From positions 1,240,001 to 1,304,000 of the forward strand of contig CAWJOU010000005.1 of assembly GCA_963844575.1 (NCBI GenBank): 64,000 nt of DNA, given 5' to 3'. Position numbers and translations under genes: made by a program. The DNA is from DASZUK01 sp963844575 (lineage in GTDB: Bacteria; Actinomycetota; Acidimicrobiia; Acidimicrobiales; RAAP-2). Shown piece after piece: positions 46,443-55,079 of the stretch (positions are counted from its first letter, which is position 1; every line of letters starts with the position of its first letter). Below the pieces are notes generated by a model. That model saw only the letters and a list, made by a program, of their open reading frames with translations, ran no database searches and had not been told where the DNA came from.

Positions 46443-47828
46443 GTGGTTAAGACGCCGCGTCAGAAGTGGCGACAGATGAAGGAATCGTGGGAGCGGTCGA
46501 CCCATGTCGTCGTCCCCCCGGCCGTCCCCGCGGCCCCGCCGGCCCCCGGTGGACTGCGGGTGGCGTTCCTGCTCTACCGCGGCAACCCGCGCTGCGGCGG
46601 CCAGGGCGTCTACACCCGGCACCTCACCCGCGAGCTCGTCGCCCTCGGCCACTCCGTCGAGGTCTTCGCCGGACCGCCGTGGCCGGAGCTCGACGCCGGC
46701 GTCGGCTTCACGCCGGTACCCGGGCTCGACCTCTACCGGGACCCGGACCCGTTCCGCGTCCCGCACCCCCGCGAGCTCCACGACCTGGCCGACGCGGCCG
46801 AGTTCGGCGTGATGTGCACCGCCGGCTTCGGCGAGCCGTGGGCCTACTCGATCCGGGCCCGCCGGCTGCTGGCCGAGCGCCGGGGCGATTTCGACCTCGT
46901 CCACGACAACCAGTGCCTCGGCTCGGGCATGCTCGGCATGATCGCCGACGGGTGGCCGCTGCTGACGACGCTCCACCATCCGATCACCGTCGACCGCCAG
47001 CTCGCGCTCAGCCACACGTCGAACCCGTGGCAGCGCGTCACCACCCGCCGGTGGTTCGGGTTCCTGCGCATGCAGGTCCGCGTCGCCCGGCAGCTGCCGG
47101 CCATCCTCACCGTCTCGGCGTCGTCTCGGACCGACATCGCCGCGCAGATGGGCGTGGCCACCGATCGGATGACGGTCGTCCCGGTCGGCGTCGACCACAC
47201 CGTCTTCCGGCCGATCGACGGCGTCCATCCGGTCCCGGGGCGGTTGATGGTGACGTCGTCCAGTGACGTACCGATGAAGGGGCTGGTGCCGCTGCTCGAG
47301 GCCGTCGCCAAGCTGCGGACGGAGCGTCACGTCGAGCTCGTCGTCATCGGCCGGCCCCGGCCGGGTGGCCGGGTCGACCAGGCCATCGAGCGTCTCGGGC
47401 TGCGCGACACCGTACGCTGCGTCAGCGGCATCAGCGACGACGAGCTGGCCCGGAACTACGGCGAGGCCGAGGTGGCCGTCGTACCGTCCCTCTACGAGGG
47501 GTTCTCGCTGCCGGCCGTCGAGGCGATGGCCTGCGGCGTGCCACTCGTCGCCACGACCGGCGGCGCGCTGCCCGAGGTCGCCGGCCACGACGGCGAGACG
47601 GCCCTGCTCGTCCCCCCGAACGACCCGGGCGCCCTGGCGACGGCGATCGGCCGACTGCTCGACGACGCCGCGCTGCGCCAGCGGCTCGGCCAGGCCGGTC
47701 GGGAGCGGGTCCTCCACCGGTTCACGTGGCAGGTCACCGCCAACGGAACGGCAGAGTGTTACGAGGCGTTGCTGGGCCATACGTCAAAGGGGTCGAGGGG
47801 CCCGGAGGGAGCGAGGGAACGGTGTTGA
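46443..47828 (+). CDS. Family 4 glycosyltransferase
   Basis: This 461-aa GT-B enzyme has an N-terminal acceptor domain (LRVAFLLYRGNPRCGGQGVY with the G-G-x-x-Y/R loop). The C-terminal donor domain has VVPVGVDHTVFRPIDGV, SSDVPMKGLVPLLEAV and the E-x7-E motif in VVPSLYEGFSLPAVEAMACG. It probably transfers a hexose to a lipid or other acceptor. The GTG at 46443 and an ATG at 46476 are both possible starts without clear SD. It is the first gene of an overlapping three-gene operon with a methyltransferase and an alpha/alpha-barrel protein, a combination that recurs in Actinobacteria with unknown product (recalled, not searched). Confidence 0.85.
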   Translation: MVKTPRQKWRQMKESWERSTHVVVPPAVPAAPPAPGGLRVAFLLYRGNPRCGGQGVYTRHLTRELVALGHSVEVFAGPPWPELDAGVGFTPVPGLDLYRDPDPFRVPHPRELHDLADAAEFGVMCTAGFGEPWAYSIRARRLLAERRGDFDLVHDNQCLGSGMLGMIADGWPLLTTLHHPITVDRQLALSHTSNPWQRVTTRRWFGFLRMQVRVARQLPAILTVSASSRTDIAAQMGVATDRMTVVPVGVDHTVFRPIDGVHPVPGRLMVTSSSDVPMKGLVPLLEAVAKLRTERHVELVVIGRPRPGGRVDQAIERLGLRDTVRCVSGISDDELARNYGEAEVAVVPSLYEGFSLPAVEAMACGVPLVATTGGALPEVAGHDGETALLVPPNDPGALATAIGRLLDDAALRQRLGQAGRERVLHRFTWQVTANGTAECYEALLGHTSKGSRGPEGARERC

Positions 47829-48580
47829 CCGTCGACTACGACCGGCTGGGTGTACGAGCCGGCGACCGCCTGCTCGACCTGGGTTGCGGGTTCGGCCGCC
47901 ACGCCTTCGAGGCGGCCCGCCGGGGGGCGGCCGTGGTCGCCCTCGACGCCGGGGCCGACGAGGTCGCCGGTGTCCGGGACACGTTCGGCGCCATGCTCGA
48001 CGCCGGCGAGCTCCCGCCGGGCGCGCCGGCCGGCGCGGTGCAGGGCGACGCCCTCCACCTGCCGTTCGCCTCCGGGACGTTCGACCGGGTCATCGCCTCC
48101 GAGGTGCTCGAGCACATCCCCGACGACCGGGCGGCCATGGCTGAGCTGGCCCGCGTCCTCCGACCGGGCGGGACGATGGCCGTCACCGTGCCGCGCTACG
48201 GGCCGGAGGCGGTGAACTGGGTCCTGTCCGAGGAGTACCACGACGTGCCCGGCGGCCACGTCCGCATCTACCGCCGCTCGACCCTGCGGGCCCGGCTCAG
48301 CGCCACCGGGCTGGTGCCCGTCGGCAGCCACCACGCCCACGGCCTGCACGCGCCGTACTGGTGGCTCCGGTGCCTCGTCGGCCCGAAGAACGACGCCAAC
48401 CCGGCCGTGGCCGCCTACCACAAGGTGCTCGTCTGGGACATCGTGAAGGCGCCGAAGGCGACCCGGCTGGCCGACCGGGCGCTCAGCCCGCTGATCGGCA
48501 AGAGCCTCGTGCAGTACCTCCGTAAGCCCGACGCGGTGGCGACCGCGACGACGACGGCACCGGCGGCGGTGGCCGCGTGA
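47822..48580 (+). CDS. Class I SAM-dependent methyltransferase
   Basis: This 252-aa protein starts at GTG 47822 inside the GT4 gene's end. The SAM-binding motif I is GDRLLDLGCGFGRHAFEAAR, motif II is AAVVALDAGADEV, and motif post-I/IV contains ASGTFDRVIASEVLEHIPDD and LARVLRPGGTMAVTVPR. An insert, EEYHDVPGGHVRIYRRSTLR, and a C-terminal Tyr/Trp-rich region (HGLHAPYWWLRCLVG) are characteristic of ubiE/methyltransferase type 11 members acting on lipids or glycolipids. It is translationally coupled at both ends. Confidence 0.87.
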   Translation: MLTVDYDRLGVRAGDRLLDLGCGFGRHAFEAARRGAAVVALDAGADEVAGVRDTFGAMLDAGELPPGAPAGAVQGDALHLPFASGTFDRVIASEVLEHIPDDRAAMAELARVLRPGGTMAVTVPRYGPEAVNWVLSEEYHDVPGGHVRIYRRSTLRARLSATGLVPVGSHHAHGLHAPYWWLRCLVGPKNDANPAVAAYHKVLVWDIVKAPKATRLADRALSPLIGKSLVQYLRKPDAVATATTTAPAAVAA

Positions 48581-49725
48581 GCGCCGATCCGGTCGAGGCC
48601 CCGCCGACTGGCCCGGGGCTGTCGACCGCAGCCGTACCGGTGACCATCCCCGAGGTGCCCGGCATCCTCAGCGCCGCCGACGTCCTCGCCACCGCCCGGT
48701 CGATCGCCGATGTGCAGCGGCCGGACGGGATGATCCCGTGGTTCGTGGGTGGGCACTGCGATCCGTGGAACCACGTCGAGGCGGCGATGGCGCTATCGGT
48801 GTGCGGCCTGCAGGACGAGGCCGAGCGGGCCTACCGGTGGCTGGCCGACCGCCAGCTGGCCGACGGCAGCTGGTTCAACTACTACCTGGTCGAAGGGGTG
48901 AAGGACCCGCGGCTCGACACCAACGTCTGCGCGTACCTGGCCGCCGGGCTGTGGCACCACCACCTCGTCACCGGCGAGGACGACCTCCTCCGCCGGCTGT
49001 GGCCGGTGATGGAGCGCGGCCTCGACTTCGTCCTGCGCTGGCAGCAGCCGGACGGCTCGGTCCGCTGGTCGCTCGACGGCGCCGGCCGGGCCGAGGGCTA
49101 CGCCCTGCTCACCGGGTCGTCGTCGATCTACCACAGCCTGCGCTGCGGGGTCGCGGCCGCCGAGCGGCTCGGCAAGGACCGACCCGACTGGGAGCTCGCG
49201 GCCGGCCGGCTCGGCCATGCCGTCGCCCACCACCCTGGGGCGTTCGCGCCGAAGGACGAGTTCGCGATGGACTGGTACTACCCGATGCTCTCCGGCGCCG
49301 TCGACGGCGAGCCCGGCCGCCGGCGCATGGCCGAGCGGTGGGACCGGTTCGTCATGGACGGCCTCGGCGTCCGTTGCGTCTCGACCAACGACTGGGTGAC
49401 CGCGGCCGAGACGGCCGAGTGCGTCCTCGCCCTCGACGCCGTCGGTCTCGATGACGACGCCCGCCGGCTCCTCGCCGACGTCCAGGGGTTGCGGCTGCCG
49501 GACGGCTCGTACTGGACCGGCATGGTCTACCCCGACGAGGTCTCGTTCCCCGGTGGCGAGCGAACGACGTACACCGCGGCCGCGATGGTCCTCGCCGCGG
49601 ACGCCCTCTCGAACACGTCGCCGGCCGCCGGGCTGTTCCGCGGCGAGTGCCTCCCGGCCGGGCTCGACCTGGCCGAGCCCCACTGCATCGGCGACGCCGC
49701 CGACGGCTGCACCGCCGCCCGCTGA
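48577..49725 (+). CDS. Prenyltransferase/squalene-cyclase-like alpha,alpha-barrel protein
   Basis: This 382-aa protein has (alpha/alpha)6-barrel repeats with QW-like features: DGMIPWFVGGHCDPWNHVEA, LADRQLADGSWFNYYLVEGV, WQQPDGSVRWSLDGAG and VQGLRLPDGSYWTGMVYPDE. The classical D-x-D-D cyclase motif is not present, so protonation-initiated cyclisation is unlikely. It may be a glycoside hydrolase-like or acceptor-binding barrel. It overlaps the methyltransferase by 4 bases and ends the operon; a second methyltransferase (50607-51281, opposite strand) lies beyond a toxin-antitoxin pair. Confidence 0.78.
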   Translation: MSADPVEAPPTGPGLSTAAVPVTIPEVPGILSAADVLATARSIADVQRPDGMIPWFVGGHCDPWNHVEAAMALSVCGLQDEAERAYRWLADRQLADGSWFNYYLVEGVKDPRLDTNVCAYLAAGLWHHHLVTGEDDLLRRLWPVMERGLDFVLRWQQPDGSVRWSLDGAGRAEGYALLTGSSSIYHSLRCGVAAAERLGKDRPDWELAAGRLGHAVAHHPGAFAPKDEFAMDWYYPMLSGAVDGEPGRRRMAERWDRFVMDGLGVRCVSTNDWVTAAETAECVLALDAVGLDDDARRLLADVQGLRLPDGSYWTGMVYPDEVSFPGGERTTYTAAAMVLAADALSNTSPAAGLFRGECLPAGLDLAEPHCIGDAADGCTAAR

Positions 49726-49807
49726 CCGACCCTGCGCCGGGGCGGCCTCGTTGCTCGCTGCCCGACCTCGTGCCGGTCCGGGCTCGTCGCTCGCCGGTCT
49801 TCGTTCT

Positions 49808-49865
49808 GTTTCACCGTTTGCAGAAATTGCCTTCCTCCAAGGGGACTTTCGGCAAACGGTGAAAC
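49808..49865. repeat. 58-base near-continuous inverted repeat (large hairpin)
   Basis: Arms GTTTCACCGTTTGC (49808-49821) and GCAAACGGTGAAAC (49852-49865) are perfect. Inside, GAAA/TTTC and CCTT/AAGG extend the stem with small bulges to a 5-base loop. It lies between the barrel-protein operon and the VapBC-like module and is unusually AT-rich for this genome. It may be a bidirectional terminator, a structured RNA or a MITE-like remnant; there is no obvious target-site duplication. Confidence 0.75.
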
Positions 49866-49942
49866 AAAGGGACGATGCCGGCAGAGCCCACGCGGCGGAC
49901 TTCTTCCGGCCGGGCGCGGCCGACCGGTGCCGACATCGGTAC

Positions 49943-49948
49943 TACACT
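49943..49948 (+). promoter_or_regulatory. -10 box for a leaderless antitoxin mRNA (module 2)
   Basis: TACACT ends 8 bases before the ATG at 49957, placing the likely transcription start at or next to the start codon. TTGACG follows at 49949 but lies on the wrong side to be a -35 box. The geometry copies that of module 1 (TACAAT at 36665). Confidence 0.45.
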
Positions 49949-49956
49949 TGACGTAC

Positions 49957-50220
49957 ATGGAAACGATCGGCGTCCGGGAGCTCCAGCAACACGCCTCGGC
50001 TGCGCTCCGTCGCGTGGCGCGGGGAGAGACGATCGGCGTCACCGAACGTGGGCGCCTGGTGGCGGTCCTGACTGCTCCGTCAGCGGCCACCGGTGCCGCG
50101 GCTCTGGTCGCCTCGGGTCGGGTGCTCCCAGCCCACCGAGCCGCTACCGACCTCCCGCCCCCGGCGACGGCGAGCCGAAGCGTCGCGGCGGTGCTCGACG
50201 AGCTGCGGGGCGATCGCTGA
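49957..50220 (+). CDS. Phd/YefM-type antitoxin (module 2)
   Basis: This 87-aa protein starts METIGVRELQQHASAALRRV, then ARGETIGVTERGRLVAVLTA, the standard Phd/YefM DNA-binding fold. Its C-terminal tail (ATDLPPPATASRSVAAVLDE) holds the toxin. It is the same length as the antitoxin at 36678 but diverged in sequence. It is followed by a PIN toxin after 13 bases, and no SD precedes it. Confidence 0.85.
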   Translation: METIGVRELQQHASAALRRVARGETIGVTERGRLVAVLTAPSAATGAAALVASGRVLPAHRAATDLPPPATASRSVAAVLDELRGDR

Positions 50221-50233
50221 GCGGACGGCCAAG

Positions 50234-50620
50234 GTGACCTGGTACCTCGATACGTCTGCTTTCCTCAAGTTGATCACGACCGAGGTCGAATCAACCGCCA
50301 TGCGGGATTGGTTCGTTGCCCATGACCCGGTGTGGTCATCCCAGCTGCTGCCGACCGAGGCCTGGCGAGCGGCGGGGCGGTTGGGTATCCCTATGGACGT
50401 GGTCGACGATGCACTGGCGTCGGTGACGACGGTGCTACCGAGCGCGGCCACCTATTACGTAGCCGGTCGGCTGGCGCCGCCCGCTCTGCGATCGCTCGAC
50501 GCGCTCCACCTGGCCGCGGCCATGGAGCTCGGCGACGACCTGGAGGGGGTCGTCACCTACGACGAACGGATGGCGACCGCCGCCCGTTCCCGGTCGATCG
50601 ACGTCGTTACGCCGGTGTGA
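50234..50620 (+). CDS. PIN-domain toxin (VapC-like, module 2)
   Basis: This 128-aa PIN domain starts at GTG 50234. Acidic residues are D in TWYLDTSAFLKLITTE, E in SSQLLPTEAWRAAGRL, D in LRSLDALHLAAAMELG and D in GVVTYDERMATAARS. It is the homologue of the toxin at 36943 (shared LRSLDALHLAAA and VTYD-x-R blocks). Its end overlaps the convergent methyltransferase gene by 14 bases, which suggests a tight insertion into an older locus. Confidence 0.87.
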   Translation: MTWYLDTSAFLKLITTEVESTAMRDWFVAHDPVWSSQLLPTEAWRAAGRLGIPMDVVDDALASVTTVLPSAATYYVAGRLAPPALRSLDALHLAAAMELGDDLEGVVTYDERMATAARSRSIDVVTPV

Positions 50621-51281
50621 CCGGCGGGGCGACGCGGCGCAGGACCCGGAGGCTGCCGCACTCGCCGTCCTCGACCCACTCGCCCGAGGCGAGCGCCGCG
50701 CACCACAGCTCGTACGGTGGCCGGCCGCCGTCGGCCGGGTCGGAGAAGACGTCGTGGATGGCCAGCCAGCCGCCGACCGCGACCTGCGGTGACCAGCCGC
50801 GGTAGTCCGCCCACGCCGGCTCGTCGCCGTGGCCGCCGTCGATGAAGCAGAAGGCGACGGGCGTCCGCCAGTGGGCGGCGACGGTGGGGGAGTCGCCGAC
50901 GATCCCGACCACGACCGCCTCGAGACCGGCCGCCGCGACCGCCTGGCGCCAGTGCGGCAGCGTGTCGAGCCGTCCGTCGTCCGGGTCGACCAGGTCCGTA
51001 TCGTGGTGCTCCCAGCCGGCCTGGTTCTCCTCGGAGCCCCGGTGGTGGTCGATGCTGAAGAGCACCGCCCCGCTGACCTCCGCCGCGACGCCGAGGTAGA
51101 GCGTCGACTTGCCGCACCACGCACCGATCTCGACGAACGTCGCCGGGCTGGCCGGTCCGGCCCCGTCGGCGAAGGCCGTCCCGGCCCGGCGGGCCGCGGC
51201 CGCCAGCGCGGCTCCCTCGTCGTCGGGCATGAAGCCGCGGGTGCGCCGAGCCACCTCGACGACGTCGTCGATCCGTCCCAC
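50607..51281 (-). CDS. Class I SAM-dependent methyltransferase (CmcI/rhamnosyl O-MT-like)
   Basis: This 224-aa protein starts MGRIDDVVEVARRTRGFMPD. SAM-binding is suggested by ATFVEIGAWCGKSTLYLGVA, then VLFSIDHHRGSEENQAGW and VAFCFIDGGHGDEPAWADYR with the metal-binding D and H. This set is typical of methyltransferase_24/CmcI-like proteins that O-methylate sugars or phenolics. In other Actinobacteria a similar gene seems to accompany the GT4/methyltransferase/barrel trio (recalled). Here it is on the opposite strand and separated by the toxin-antitoxin pair. Confidence 0.85.
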   Translation of the reverse strand: MGRIDDVVEVARRTRGFMPDDEGAALAAAARRAGTAFADGAGPASPATFVEIGAWCGKSTLYLGVAAEVSGAVLFSIDHHRGSEENQAGWEHHDTDLVDPDDGRLDTLPHWRQAVAAAGLEAVVVGIVGDSPTVAAHWRTPVAFCFIDGGHGDEPAWADYRGWSPQVAVGGWLAIHDVFSDPADGGRPPYELWCAALASGEWVEDGECGSLRVLRRVAPPVTPA

Positions 51282-51303
51282 CGGCCTCTCCCCGTCGTGT
51301 CGA

Positions 51304-53937
51304 TCAGGCCGGGCCGGCGATGTCGGTGAGGACGCGACCGAGCCCGTCGCGGTAGCGGTCGCCGAAGGCGACGTTGACGGCCAGTCGCTCGAGCATCTGG
51401 ACGACCGACCGCTGGCCGCTGCGTAGCGGATGGTCGGCCAGAAAGCGCGTCACGTCGTCAGCGACCGCCCGGTCGCCGCAAAGCGTCCGGGCGCCGTCGA
51501 GCATCCGGCTGTGACTGTTGACCGGGAACCGCTCGAGCAGCGTCGACCACTCGGCCTTGACCCGCTCCCAGACCGCCGGCCCGCCGACCCGGTTGGCCAG
51601 CAGCGCAGTGACCAGGTAGGGCGCGTTCTGCGTCCGGACCTCACCGAGCGCGAGGTCGAAGGTGGCAACGCACCTCTCCGCGTCCGGGAACGTCGCCAGC
51701 GCGGTGAGGTAGCGCAGCTCCTCCTGCGGCGTCGACGGTGCCCGGTAGCGGGCGAGGATCGTCTCGTAGTCGCCCGGCCGGACCTGCGCCGTCACCGACT
51801 GGAGGACCGCCGACTCGATGTTCGGGTCGATGCCGTCCCCGTCGGTCCCGGCAGTGTCGAAGCGACGGGCGGCCTCCGTCCGGACGTCGCGGTCGTCCCC
51901 GACCGTGCCGAGCGACGCCAGCAGCAGCGCCCGCAGCGTCGGGACGCGCTCGCCTTCGTCCGACGCCGGCTCCCAGCCGACCGTGGCGAACCGGCGGCCC
52001 AGCCGCGCCCGGGTGGCCGCGGCCACCGCGCCCCGGTCCGCCTCCGCCGCCACTCGGTCGCAGAGGCCGAGCGCGCCGGCCACGACGGTCCACGTGCTCG
52101 GGTCGCCGCCGTCGAGACCCGGGTCGCCGAGGGCGGCGGCCAGGGCGACGAACTGCCGCAGCTCTCCTTCGCCGGCCAGGACGAGCGCCCACGTGTCCGC
52201 GAACAGGTTGAACCGCTCCAGCGCGTCGAGGTCGGCCAACCGGCCGGCCAGCTTGTCGAGGTCGTCCGCGCCGTAGCCGACCCGGTAGACGCCCCACCCG
52301 CCAGCGTTGACGATCGTCGGCGTCGAGTCCGCACCGTCGTCCCCGGTACTGGCGCTGGCACCCGCCGCCGACGGGGGCACCGCGGCCGGGGCGTTCCCGA
52401 GCAGTAGCCGACCCGAACCGCCGTCGAGCGACCGGACGAGTACCGGGATCTCCCACCGCTCGCCGATGGCATCCGCTTGGCCGGCGACCGCCGGCGTATA
52501 GGCAAACGGCTGCTGGTGCAGGACGCCACCCTCCGGCCGGACGACCGGATGCCCGCCTTGGAGGATCCACGAGTCCATCACCGCCCGGACCGGCTCGCCG
52601 CTCACGATCTCGAGCGCTTCCCACAGGTCGGCCGTCGCGGTGTTCCCGTACGCGTGAGTGCGGAGGTAGTGGCGGACGCCGTCCCGGAACGTCTCGGGCC
52701 CGAGGTACTGCTCGAGCATCCGTAGGACACTGCCGCCCTTTTGGTACGTGAGGACGTCGAACATCCCGTCCGCCTCCTCCGGGGAGCCGACCGGGTACTC
52801 GATCGGCCGGGTCGCCCGCAGGCCGTCGACCGCCAGCGCGGCTTCCCGCTCCAGCCCGAAGCCGACCCATCGCTGCCACGCCGGGCGGAACGCGTCGACG
52901 CAGAGAACCTCCATGAACGTCGCGAACGCCTCGTTCAGCCAGATCCCCTCCCACCAGCGCATCGTGACGAGGTCGCCGAACCACATGTGCGCGATCTCGT
53001 GGGCGACGACGTCGGCTACCCGCTCCAGCTCCGTCCGGGCCGCGCTGGCCGGGTCGACCAGCAGGGCGGTCTCGCGGAACGTCACGCAGCCGAGGTTCTC
53101 CATCGCCCCGAACGCGAAGTCCGGGATGGCGACGAGGTCGAGCTTGTCCGCCGGGTAGGCGATGTCGAAGTACTCGGTGAAGAACCGCAGCGCGTGCGCG
53201 GCGACCTCCAGCGCGTACGGCGTCAGGTGGGCCTGGCCCGGCGCGTGGACGACGCGGACCGGTACCCCGTCGACGTCGACCGGCGCGGTCGCCTCCAGCG
53301 GCCCGACGACGAACGCGACGAGGTACGTCGACATCTTCATCGTCGGCGCGAACCGCACCCGTCGCCGGCCCTCGCCGGCCGGCTCTTCGTCGACGATCGG
53401 CGAGTTCGAGAACGCGGCCAGCCCGTCCGCGACGACGAGCGTCACCTCGAAGACCGCCTTGCGGTCCGGCTCGTCCCAGCACGGGAACGCCCGCCGCGCG
53501 TCCGTCGACTCCATCTGCGTCGTCGCGATCGTGCGGACCGTGCCGTGCTCGTCGGTGAACGTGCTGCGGTAGAAGCCGCGAAGCTTGTCGTTGAGCGTCC
53601 CCGTGAACGAGCAGCGCAGCGTCGCCGGCCCCGGCGCGACGGTCGTCGTCAACCCGAACGTCGCCCGCTCCGTCGCCTCGTCCAGGGCCACCGTCGCGTC
53701 GACCGTCTCCCCCGTGGCCGTCGTGAGCGTGACGTCGTCGATCGCCAGCTCGATCGCGTTGACGACCAGCTCGTCGGTCGCCTCGTGCACGACGACGTCG
53801 ATCTCTGCCCGGCCGGCGAACGTCGCCGTCTCCAGGTCCGGGGCCAGCGTCAGCCGGTAGACGACCGGCTCGACGGCGCGGGGGAGCCGGAACGCTTCGT
53901 CGGGCGCGGGCGCGGCAGCGGAGTCGTCGAGAGCCAT
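51304..53937 (-). CDS. pepN: M1-family aminopeptidase N
   Basis: This 877-aa zinc aminopeptidase has an N-terminal beta-saddle domain. The exopeptidase motif FGAMENLGCVTFRETALLV is near residue 280. The zinc site is HEIAHMWFGDLVTMRWWEGI followed by WLNEAFATFMEVL (HExxH-x18-E). A Tyr for transition state lies in DVLTYQKGGSVLRMLEQYL. A 400-residue C-terminal helical ERAP-like domain completes it. Length is standard for actinobacterial PepN. It removes N-terminal amino acids from peptides in the cytosol. The start at ATG 53937 fits; the SD is weak. Confidence 0.93.
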   Translation of the reverse strand: MALDDSAAAPAPDEAFRLPRAVEPVVYRLTLAPDLETATFAGRAEIDVVVHEATDELVVNAIELAIDDVTLTTATGETVDATVALDEATERATFGLTTTVAPGPATLRCSFTGTLNDKLRGFYRSTFTDEHGTVRTIATTQMESTDARRAFPCWDEPDRKAVFEVTLVVADGLAAFSNSPIVDEEPAGEGRRRVRFAPTMKMSTYLVAFVVGPLEATAPVDVDGVPVRVVHAPGQAHLTPYALEVAAHALRFFTEYFDIAYPADKLDLVAIPDFAFGAMENLGCVTFRETALLVDPASAARTELERVADVVAHEIAHMWFGDLVTMRWWEGIWLNEAFATFMEVLCVDAFRPAWQRWVGFGLEREAALAVDGLRATRPIEYPVGSPEEADGMFDVLTYQKGGSVLRMLEQYLGPETFRDGVRHYLRTHAYGNTATADLWEALEIVSGEPVRAVMDSWILQGGHPVVRPEGGVLHQQPFAYTPAVAGQADAIGERWEIPVLVRSLDGGSGRLLLGNAPAAVPPSAAGASASTGDDGADSTPTIVNAGGWGVYRVGYGADDLDKLAGRLADLDALERFNLFADTWALVLAGEGELRQFVALAAALGDPGLDGGDPSTWTVVAGALGLCDRVAAEADRGAVAAATRARLGRRFATVGWEPASDEGERVPTLRALLLASLGTVGDDRDVRTEAARRFDTAGTDGDGIDPNIESAVLQSVTAQVRPGDYETILARYRAPSTPQEELRYLTALATFPDAERCVATFDLALGEVRTQNAPYLVTALLANRVGGPAVWERVKAEWSTLLERFPVNSHSRMLDGARTLCGDRAVADDVTRFLADHPLRSGQRSVVQMLERLAVNVAFGDRYRDGLGRVLTDIAGPA

Positions 53938-53979
53938 CGGCAGAGGCTACCGTCCGGCACCCGACTACCCTCTCGGCCT

Positions 53980-55062
53980 GTGACCGATTCCCTCCCGGCC
54001 GACCCGTACCCGCTCGATGTCGTGGGGGTCGGCTCGCCACTCGTCGACGTCCTCGCCACCGCTACCGAAGACGAGATCGCCGCGACCGGGCTCGTCCGCG
54101 GCTCGATGGCCCTCGTCGATCTCGACCAGGCCGAGGGCATCTACGCGGCGATGGGCCCGACCATCGAGGTCTCCGGCGGCTCCGCGGCCAACACGATGGC
54201 CGGCGTCGCCGCCCTCGGCGGCGTGGCCGGGTTCGTCGGCAAGATCGCCGACGATCCGCTCGGGCAGGTCTTCGTCCACGACATCCGGTCGTCTGGTGTC
54301 CTCTACGACCCGGCCGTGGCCGCGGCGGCGGACGGGACGGCCAGCCCGGTCGATGGTGACGGCGCGGCGAGAGACGACGGCGCAGCCGGGGCGCCGCCGC
54401 TCGGCACCGGCCGGTGCCTCGTCCTCGTGAGCGGCGACGCCGAACGGACGATGGCCACCCACCTCGGCGCGGCGACCACGATCACCCCGGCCGACGTACC
54501 GGCCGACCTGGTCGCCCGGGCCCAGGTCGTCTACCTCGAGGGGTACCTGTGGGACCTCCCGCCGGCCAAGGAGGCGATGCGTCGGGCCATGGCCGTCGCC
54601 CACGACCACGACGGCTCGGTCGCCCTCTCGCTCTCCGACCCGTTCTGCGTCGAGCGGCACCAGCGAGAGTTCCTCGACCTCCTGGTCGACGACGTCGACG
54701 TCCTCTTCGGCAACGAGGAGGAGATCGTCCGGCTCTTCGGGTCGCCGACGTTCGACGCCGCCATCGAGGCCGCCGCCGAGACCGGGCTGCTCGTCGCCGT
54801 GACCCGGGGCGCGCTCGGCTCGGTCGTGCTGACCGCCCGCGGTCCGGTGGCCGTGCCGGCCACCCCGGTACCGGCCGTCGTCGACACCACCGGCGCCGGC
54901 GACCTCTACGCGGCCGGCTTCCTCCACGGGCTGACCCACGGGCTCGACCCGGCGCGTTGCGCCGAGCTCGGCGCCCTCTGCGCCGGCGAGGTCATCGGCC
55001 ACCTCGGGGCCCGCCCGCAGGCGGACCTCGCCGCGCTGGCCGCCGCGGCCGGGCTGCAGTAG
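53980..55062 (+). CDS. PfkB-family carbohydrate/nucleoside kinase (adenosine-kinase-like)
   Basis: This 360-aa ribokinase-fold protein starts at GTG 53980. VVGVGSPLVDVLATATEDEI and IEVSGGSAANTMAGVAALGG form the sugar-binding lid and G-G motif. The catalytic DTTGAGDLYAAGFLHG near residue 310 carries the anion hole and base Asp. DVLFGNEEEIVRLFG is the N-x-x-E motif. An Ala/Asp-rich insert (about residues 110-140) departs from relatives. It is coupled by 17 bases to ychF. Adenosine, guanosine or a sugar could be the substrate; the overall pattern is nearest the adenosine-kinase-like group. Confidence 0.87.
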   Translation: MTDSLPADPYPLDVVGVGSPLVDVLATATEDEIAATGLVRGSMALVDLDQAEGIYAAMGPTIEVSGGSAANTMAGVAALGGVAGFVGKIADDPLGQVFVHDIRSSGVLYDPAVAAAADGTASPVDGDGAARDDGAAGAPPLGTGRCLVLVSGDAERTMATHLGAATTITPADVPADLVARAQVVYLEGYLWDLPPAKEAMRRAMAVAHDHDGSVALSLSDPFCVERHQREFLDLLVDDVDVLFGNEEEIVRLFGSPTFDAAIEAAAETGLLVAVTRGALGSVVLTARGPVAVPATPVPAVVDTTGAGDLYAAGFLHGLTHGLDPARCAELGALCAGEVIGHLGARPQADLAALAAAAGLQ

Positions 55063-55079
55063 GTCGGGGCGACCGCGAC

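Noticed and set aside
43621..46479. A 952-codon open frame across the MgtE-N and Nramp genes
   Set aside because: Low-complexity Arg/Pro/Gly translation with no domain. The overlapping frames carry clear MgtE-N, CBS and Nramp motifs.
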